Assembly (NCBI GenBank): GCA_039815685.1
Contig: JBCBYV010000002.1
Coordinates: forward strand, 265,630-329,629
Direction: 5' to 3'
DNA length: 64,000 nucleotides
DNA from: Thermohalobaculum sp039815685
Lineage (GTDB): Bacteria > Pseudomonadota > Alphaproteobacteria > Rhodobacterales > Rhodobacteraceae
The number at the start of each line of letters is the position of its first letter. Within the stretch, counting starts at the first letter, position 1. The position numbers and the translations under genes were made by a program. This document shows positions 59,138 to 64,000 of the stretch, one piece after another. The notes below the pieces were generated by a model. It was not told the origin of the DNA, searched no databases, and saw only the letters and a list, made by a program, of their open reading frames with translations.

Positions 59138-60541
59138 ATGCCTCCACCGAGCACGAGCCTGCCTCTCGCGGAGCAACGAGGCGCGACTGTCGCGACGCTG
59201 CCGGTTGCTGGGCCGTTCGACGATCTGATATTTCCGAGGCCAGAGCCCGGTGCGGAGTTGCGTGCACCACTCCGCGAGCGGCTGGAGCGGCATGGTCAGT
59301 TCGGCGCGGGTCAGCTTGCGGGGCGTCTCTTTCCCATCGCCTGCGTGGCGCTCGAGGTGACGCAGCGCTGCAATCTCGACTGCACGCTCTGCTACCTCTC
59401 CGATCTGGCGGAGGTGGTGCCGGATGTGCCGCTCGAGACGCTGCTCGCGCGGGTCGACGAGATCCATGCGCGGTTCGGGGCGAACACCAATATCCAGGTG
59501 ACGGGGGGCGATCCGACGCTGCGCCCGATTGCGGATCTCGAGGTCATCGTGGCGCGGATCAGGGTGCTTGGCATGCGCTCCGCGCTCTTCACCAACGGGA
59601 TCAAGGCCGATCGGGGCATGCTGGAGCGGCTGGCGGCTGCCGGGCTCAACGATGTGTCCTTTCATGTGGACACGACCCAGAACCGGCGCGGCTATGACGA
59701 CGAGGTATCGCTCAATGAGGTGCGTGCCGCCTATCTCGACCGGGCCGCGGGGCTGGGGCTGCGGGTGAACTTCAACACCACGCTCTATGCCGGCAATCTG
59801 GGGGAGATACCGGCGCTCCTACGCTGGTTCGTCGCGCATGCGCGCGCGATCAATCTCGTCTCCTTCCAGATGCAGGCCGAGACCGGGCGCGGCACGGCCG
59901 GCGGACGGGCGGAGAGTGTGACGCGCGAGGGCCTTGTTGCGATGATCGACGAGGCGACTGCGGGGGCCGCGGATTTCGATGTGTTCGCCATCGGGCACCG
60001 GGACTGCAACCTGCACAGCTCCGTGCTGGTGGCGGGGGGGCGGCAGGCGCCGCTCTATGGCGACGCAGGGTTCTTTCGCGCGCTTTTCGCGGAGCTTGCC
60101 GAGGAGGCTGCACGTACGGGCGCGGATTGGAACGATGATCGCACGACGCTGGGGCGGGCGCTTTGGTCGGTTGCACGGCGTCCCGCGCTTTGGCCTGGGG
60201 GGCTGCGGGCGTTGAGGGCGAGCGTGCTGCCGCTTCTGCCCGCGATCCTGCGGGGACATCGGCCCCACCGGCTCAGCTTCTTCGTGCACAACTTCATGGC
60301 GGCCGAGGCGCTGGACCATGCGCGGTGCGAGAGCTGCGTCTTCATGACGATGACCGAGAAAGGGCCCTTGGCGATGTGCGCGATGAATGCCGACCGCGAT
60401 GCCTATCTCATGACCGATCTCACGCCAGAAGCGCGGGCGCGACGGCGGGCGAGCCTTGCCTTCAAGGAGCTGAAGGGGCGGCTGCGGGCGCGCGCGGCCG
60501 AGGCGCGGCAGAGCCGCCCTGCGCGGCGGGGGGCGGCGTGA
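59138..60541 (+). CDS. Radical SAM protein with C-terminal cysteine cluster
   Basis: A 467-residue radical SAM enzyme from ATG 59138 (an alternative ATG is 59108). The cluster motif CNLDCTLC places Cys78, Cys82 and Cys85, and NTNIQVTGGDPTLRP is the SAM-binding GGDP region. After the barrel, HARCESCVFMTMTEKGPLAMC gives three cysteines that may hold an auxiliary cluster, followed by AMNADRDAYLMT. The layout recalls the pterin dimethyltransferase and SPASM-like groups. The product is unknown. Its stop overlaps the following DUF547 lipoprotein as TGATG. Confidence 0.85.
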   Translation: MPPPSTSLPLAEQRGATVATLPVAGPFDDLIFPRPEPGAELRAPLRERLERHGQFGAGQLAGRLFPIACVALEVTQRCNLDCTLCYLSDLAEVVPDVPLETLLARVDEIHARFGANTNIQVTGGDPTLRPIADLEVIVARIRVLGMRSALFTNGIKADRGMLERLAAAGLNDVSFHVDTTQNRRGYDDEVSLNEVRAAYLDRAAGLGLRVNFNTTLYAGNLGEIPALLRWFVAHARAINLVSFQMQAETGRGTAGGRAESVTREGLVAMIDEATAGAADFDVFAIGHRDCNLHSSVLVAGGRQAPLYGDAGFFRALFAELAEEAARTGADWNDDRTTLGRALWSVARRPALWPGGLRALRASVLPLLPAILRGHRPHRLSFFVHNFMAAEALDHARCESCVFMTMTEKGPLAMCAMNADRDAYLMTDLTPEARARRRASLAFKELKGRLRARAAEARQSRPARRGAA

Positions 60542-61386
60542 TGGCTGCGCGTCCGTGGATTGCGCGCGCGGCCGGATGCGTGGCGCTTGCAGCGCTCGGT
60601 GCCTGCACCTCGATCGAGCGCGCGACCCTGCCGCCGCCGGTGGTGACGGATGAGGGGTGGCGCGCTTTCACGGAAGGGTCGGCCCGGACGGTCGACCACG
60701 GCGCCTGGGACCGGTTCCTGGCCGCCTATCGCAGCGTCGATGCTGCCGGGATCGCGCGGCTCGACTATGCGGCCGTGACGCCCGAGGACCATGAGGCGCT
60801 GAAGACCTATATCGCGGCGCTGGGCCAGGAGGATGTGGCAGCGCTCGACCGCCCGGCGCAGCTTGCCTACTGGATCAATCTATACAACGCGGTGACGGTC
60901 GATCTCGTGCTCGACGCCTATCCGGTGGGGAGCATCCGGTCGGTGGGCGGCGGGCTCTTGCCGACCGGGCCATGGGGCGCGGCGGTTGTGACGGTGGGGG
61001 GCAAACCGCTCAGCCTCAACGATATCGAGCATGCCATCGTGCGCCCGATCTGGCGCGATGCGCGGGTGCATTATGCCTTCAACTGCGCGGCCGCCGGGTG
61101 TCCGAACCTCGCCGAGGTCGCCTATCGCGGTGCGACGGTGGATGCGGTGCTGGAGGCGAATGCGCGGGCCTATGTCAACGACCCGCGCGGCTTTCGCGAC
61201 GAGGACGGCCGGCTGGTCGCCTCGAAGATCTATGCCTGGTTTCGCGAGGATTTCGGCGATGACGATGCGGGCATCCTGAGCCATGCGAGGCGCTATGCCG
61301 GTGCTGGTCTCGCCGAGCGGCTGGACGGGGCCGAGCGGATCGACAGCTACGAGTATGACTGGGCGCTGAACGACAGCGGCAGGTGA
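60541..61386 (+). CDS. DUF547 family lipoprotein
   Basis: A 281-residue protein with a lipoprotein signal (AAGCVALAALGAC, cysteine near residue 22). The DUF547 core is clear: PAQLAYWINLYNAVTVDLVLD, the SLNDIEHAIVRPIW segment and HYAFNCAAAGCPNL, ending with KIYAWFREDFGDD. DUF547 proteins are of unknown function, related by fold to cysteine-protease/transglutaminase-like enzymes. Coupling to the radical SAM gene suggests a shared pathway, maybe modification of an envelope component. Confidence 0.88.
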   Translation: MAARPWIARAAGCVALAALGACTSIERATLPPPVVTDEGWRAFTEGSARTVDHGAWDRFLAAYRSVDAAGIARLDYAAVTPEDHEALKTYIAALGQEDVAALDRPAQLAYWINLYNAVTVDLVLDAYPVGSIRSVGGGLLPTGPWGAAVVTVGGKPLSLNDIEHAIVRPIWRDARVHYAFNCAAAGCPNLAEVAYRGATVDAVLEANARAYVNDPRGFRDEDGRLVASKIYAWFREDFGDDDAGILSHARRYAGAGLAERLDGAERIDSYEYDWALNDSGR

Positions 61387-61409
61387 TCCCCCGGTCGTGC
61401 CGGGGGATC
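61385..61409. terminator. Bidirectional stem-loop between convergent genes
   Basis: GATCCCCCGG-TCGTG-CCGGGGGATC is a perfect ten-base stem with a five-base loop, overlapping the DUF547 stop codon and lying just before the end of the convergent DUF3179 gene. No long T run follows, but position and stability suggest termination for both. Confidence 0.6.
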
Positions 61410-61427
61410 GATTGAGCGCTGGTCTTC

Positions 61428-62813
61428 TCAGTTCGTCCAGAGGGCCGTGCCCGGGTGGAACTGCGACCAGGCGAACCAGAAGGCCTCGTGGCTGCCGAGG
61501 TCGGCGCCGTCCTTGTCCACCGCCTTGATACCGCCGGCCTCGAGTTCCAGGCGGACATTCTCGTAACCGATCTCGGCGCCTTCCTTTAGGGCGAGGAAGG
61601 CGGTGCTGCGCTGGAAGGCGACGGGCTTGCCCGAGGCGGTGATGACGCCGATCACATCCTCATGCACCGAGAGGCGCGGATCGACATCGCCCACGGGGAA
61701 GATCGGCCCGTTGGCGTCGCGCCCGTTGCGGAAATCGAAGTCGCGGCCGAGGGCGAGCGCCTCGACGAGCACCGTCGTCTCTGGGTGCAGCTCCTTCCAG
61801 GTGCCCCAGTCGGTGGTGATCACGGTCGCCTGCTCGAGATGGACGCCCTTCTCGGCGAGCGGCCCGGTCACCGCCTTGCCGAGGAAGGTGTCGAAGACGG
61901 AGTAGGTGTTGAGGTCGTACATGACCTTGTTCGAGCGGCTGAGCAGCCCCGAGGTGCGCAGGATCGGGCGCTCGACCCCGTTGGGCAACTCGTCCGTGTA
62001 GAAGGCTTGTGCCGCGCCGCAGAGGGTGCAGTAGGGGATGCCGAGATCCCGCCCGCCGAGCGTGTCGTTCACCATCTCGCGCACTTCCATGATGCGCCGC
62101 GGATAGGCCCGGTACTCACCGTTCACCTCGACGCCGAAGACGATGTCCTCGTCCTTGAGCCAGGTTGCGTCCTCGGCGCTGGTGACTTCCGGGTTGTCGG
62201 CGGCGGGGATGCAGTTGCAGGGCTCGTCGGTCTGGTCGTAGGCGCGGTCGTCGATGGGCACGCCGCCCCAGGAGACGAGGCGCCAATCGATCTCGCCCTC
62301 CACAAAGATGCGGTCCCAGCCGGGCACGAAATTGGTGAAGACTGCCCGTTTCGCTTCGAGGTAGCCGGGATAGGAAGGGATGTCCCAGGCGAGGAGGTAG
62401 TCCGTCACCTCGCCCCAGCGCCGCGGGGTCTTGAGCTCGACCTCGAGGAGCTTGGCGGCCGCGTCGGCCAGCGCGTCGTCGAAGCTCTGGCGCCAGGTGA
62501 AGCGCATCATGTCGCTGATGATCCAGACGAGGCGCGGATCCTCGGAGGCGGCGATCTTCTCGAGCGCCTCGCGCTGATCCGGGCCCCAGAGTGATTGTGT
62601 GACGCTGTCGATGAAGACGACGCGTACTGCGTCCTCGAGCTCGGGCGAGAGCGGCCCGGAGGGGGAAGCCGGCGGCTGGCCGAACTGCTCGATCACGTAT
62701 TCCGGCAGGGGGGACCGCTCATCTGCCTTGAGTGCGCCCATATGCATGAGGGGCAGGGCGGCGAGCGAGGCCGCTATGAGAATACCGAGCGATGTCTTGC
62801 GGCGTCGTTGCAT
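61428..62813 (-). CDS. DUF3179 domain secreted protein
   Basis: A 461-residue protein with a signal peptide (SLGILIAASLAALPLMHMGA). The DUF3179 region starts near VFGVEVNGEYRAYPRRIMEVREMVNDTLGG and continues with GIPYCTLCGAAQAFY, whose two cysteines are conserved, and LTSGLLSRSN-like RTSGLLSRSNKVMYDLNTYS. An N-terminal segment of about 130 residues has repeat-like helices (ALEKIAASEDPRLVWII), possibly HEAT-like. A cysteine pair in PCNCIP precedes the core. The family has no established activity; the cysteines suggest metal binding or redox chemistry. Confidence 0.85.
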   Translation of the reverse strand: MQRRRKTSLGILIAASLAALPLMHMGALKADERSPLPEYVIEQFGQPPASPSGPLSPELEDAVRVVFIDSVTQSLWGPDQREALEKIAASEDPRLVWIISDMMRFTWRQSFDDALADAAAKLLEVELKTPRRWGEVTDYLLAWDIPSYPGYLEAKRAVFTNFVPGWDRIFVEGEIDWRLVSWGGVPIDDRAYDQTDEPCNCIPAADNPEVTSAEDATWLKDEDIVFGVEVNGEYRAYPRRIMEVREMVNDTLGGRDLGIPYCTLCGAAQAFYTDELPNGVERPILRTSGLLSRSNKVMYDLNTYSVFDTFLGKAVTGPLAEKGVHLEQATVITTDWGTWKELHPETTVLVEALALGRDFDFRNGRDANGPIFPVGDVDPRLSVHEDVIGVITASGKPVAFQRSTAFLALKEGAEIGYENVRLELEAGGIKAVDKDGADLGSHEAFWFAWSQFHPGTALWTN

Positions 62814-63137
62814 GGTGGTTGGGCTCCCCTTGGTTCTTGTCGTCGGTGGCGCGGCGGCGCGCGATCGGGCGGCGGTTGCTTCGGTGCAGGCGCGCCGGAA
62901 GCACCCACGCGGATGGGTGAAACCGGCAAAGCATCGAGCGATAGATCTGAGGTGTCGGCGCATAGTGCCAATCACGATCGGATCAGCATTCGGTGAGAAC
63001 GGCCGGTGTGCGGACCCCGCGTCGGACCATCGTCGCGGCTCTTGGGGTAGGTTGGGCGCCGAGACATTGGCGCCGCGAGCCGGGCCATTCGGATCGGTTG
63101 GTCTGGGCGTGGGAGCGGTCGGGGAGGCAGCGGAGTG
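62814..63137. other. Intergenic region between the DUF3179 and sspB genes
   Basis: About 324 bases with no supported gene. It must contain the DUF3179 promoter (GGGGAG near its ATG) and the end of the sspB transcript. Overlapping open frames are arginine- and glycine-rich shadows. A GGCGCCGAGACATTGGCGCC inverted repeat at about 63053-63073 is the one notable structure. Confidence 0.4.
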
Positions 63138-63680
63138 TCAGGATTTCCGGAAGCGGTCGAGGCTCACGATGTCGGCCGAGGCCCCTTCCGGCCTGGACTG
63201 CGGGCCCCCGCCGGGGCCGCCATCGGGATCGTCCTCAGGCCCTTGATCCTCGGCCTCGGCCCGTTCGTCCTCGGCGAGATGGGGTCCGGCGTTGAACTCC
63301 GACATATCGGCGCCCTCGTCGTCCTGATCGTCGAATTTGAGGCCGAACTTGACGCTGGGATCGATAAAGGTCTTCACCGCCTCGAAGGGGATCACCAGCG
63401 TCTCGGGCTGGTCGGCGAAATTGAGCGTGACGCGGAAGCGGTCGGCCATCACGGCGAGATCCTCGTACCACTCCTGCAGCACGATCATCATCTCGCTCGG
63501 ATAGCGCTCCTTGAGATAGGCGGGCATGTCGACGCCCGGGTGCTGGGTCTCGAAGGTGATGTAGAAGTGGTGGCCCGCCCCGAGCCCCTCGCGCGCGACC
63601 TGTCCCAGCACCTCGGCCATCACGGAGCGCATCGCGCGCTCCATGTAGCGGCCGTAGTTGATGCTGGTCGGGTCGGTCAT
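63138..63680 (-). CDS. sspB: SspB ClpXP adaptor (alphaproteobacterial type)
   Basis: A 180-residue adaptor that tethers ssrA-tagged proteins to ClpXP. It starts MTDPTSINYGRYMERAMRSV. The folded domain has GHHFYITFETQHPGVDMP, YPSEMMIVLQEWYEDLAV and TLNFADQPETLVIPFEAVKTF, typical of the alpha-type. A long acidic linker ends in IVSLDRFRKS, the ClpX-binding tail. A purine-rich GGAGGCC precedes the ATG. The ssrA coding segment lies just upstream on the same strand, an informative neighbour. Confidence 0.92.
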   Translation of the reverse strand: MTDPTSINYGRYMERAMRSVMAEVLGQVAREGLGAGHHFYITFETQHPGVDMPAYLKERYPSEMMIVLQEWYEDLAVMADRFRVTLNFADQPETLVIPFEAVKTFIDPSVKFGLKFDDQDDEGADMSEFNAGPHLAEDERAEAEDQGPEDDPDGGPGGGPQSRPEGASADIVSLDRFRKS

Positions 63681-63782
63681 GCGGCCTCCTGTCGGCGCCA
63701 GACCTTAACCGATTCTGATTGTCTTGAAAGTGCGTTCGCGGGCCACTGCGGCACACGGATCGGTGCGGGCGGCGAGGGAGGA
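63681..63782 (-). other. Region between ssrA and sspB
   Basis: About 100 bases carrying the sspB promoter or leader. ACTTTCAAGACAATCAGAAT (minus strand) is a small AT-richer patch that may hold the sspB -10 region. Confidence 0.3.
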
Positions 63783-63991
63783 AGTGCAGGCTTCTGTTGC
63801 CAGGTGCCTGCGAACCCCGCCTGAAGCTGCTAGGCCTCAGGGCTTAGGTTTCGGTGTGTCCGACCGCTTACGCGGCCATCGCCACCGGAGCACGGTTGTC
63901 ATTGGCAACTGTACTTTGCGGACCGATAACGGTGGTACCTCACCGAGCGAAAGCCACGCCTTTACACGTCTGTCGATCCTGTTTCGGCCCC
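63783..63991 (-). ncRNA. ssrA: tmRNA, coding segment of a permuted two-piece ssrA
   Basis: On the minus strand the RNA begins GGGGCCGAAACAGGATCGAC, the conserved tmRNA 5' end. The tag frame follows at 63906-63868: GCC AAT GAC AAC and so on, giving A-N-D-N-R-A-P-V-A-M-A-A and TAA. After the stop come several potential stems, ending near GGCACCTGGCAACAGAAGCC. No T-arm with CCA end follows, which fits the alphaproteobacterial circularly permuted gene, in which the acceptor piece precedes the GGGGCC; it would lie beyond the right edge. The downstream end is approximate. Confidence 0.9.
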
Positions 63992-64000
63992 ATCGCCCGC

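Noticed and set aside
63681..63991. One-piece tmRNA ending inside the window
   Set aside because: No T-arm with a CCA end follows the tag region before sspB. The permuted two-piece form, with the acceptor part beyond the right edge, fits better.

Overview
The window comes from a GC-rich alphaproteobacterium that I would place in or near the Rhodobacterales. Four things point there. The gene order mch-nnrU-mcl2 / mdh-sucC-sucD-sucA-sucB-lpd follows the Rhodobacter cluster of TCA and ethylmalonyl-CoA-pathway genes. The F1-ATPase genes atpHAGDC sit apart from F0. DUF484-xerC and an alpha-type sspB are present. The right edge holds a tmRNA coding segment whose tag reads ANDNRAPVAMAA. I saw no phage, IS element, CRISPR array or tRNA, so this is mostly a chromosomal housekeeping region with small accessory operons.

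Layout. 1-2.7 kb: start of a secreted protein, then a polar amino acid ABC uptake system (binding protein plus two permeases, no ATPase in view). 2.7-5.7 kb, minus strand: small membrane protein, mesaconyl-CoA hydratase, NnrU, and a malyl-CoA lyase/thioesterase. 6-22.6 kb, plus strand: mdh, SDR, ABC1 kinase, sucC, a DUF2726 protein, a methyltransferase, sucD, sucA, sucB, LysE, MAPEG, a membrane protein and lpd, i.e. the lower TCA cycle with passenger genes. 22.8-28.3 kb: FMN reductase, xerC/DUF484, transaldolase-like aldolase, priA. 28.8-33.7 kb: atpHAGDC, followed by a lipoprotein. 34-38 kb: secreted glutathione peroxidase, GT87-like membrane protein, purB, DUF6314. 38.2-41.2 kb: secreted Cache-like protein, then malate-CoA ligase mtkAB behind a strong terminator and an AT-rich leader with a 21-bp dyad.

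41.2-50 kb: NIT-domain chemoreceptor, Bpt aminoacyl-protein transferase, RDD protein, lipoprotein hydrolase, metA (Glu111 type), a peroxiredoxin-like protein, and a minus-strand unit of P-loop ATPase, truncated haemoglobin and PAS-adenylyl cyclase. 50-54.6 kb: SoxX-like cytochrome c, CcdA, RHH protein, DUF4169, secreted chorismate mutase, pentapeptide-repeat protein, fumC. 54.8-62.8 kb: ATP-grasp protein, a coupled operon (Asp/Glu racemase-like, sulfotransferase-like, MlrC), radical SAM plus DUF547 lipoprotein, DUF3179 protein. 63.1-64 kb: sspB next to ssrA.

How the genes fit together. The TCA, malyl-CoA and ATP synthase genes form the central-carbon and energy core. mtkAB makes malyl-CoA from malate at the cost of ATP, while the mcl2-type protein may hydrolyse malyl-CoA, so the two should be regulated oppositely. 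The best candidates for undescribed systems are the haemoglobin-cyclase unit (48.5-49.9 kb), where a small globin gene overlaps a predicted adenylyl cyclase gene, and the racemase-like/sulfotransferase-like/MlrC operon (55.7-58.8 kb). All functional statements are from reading the sequence; no database search was run.
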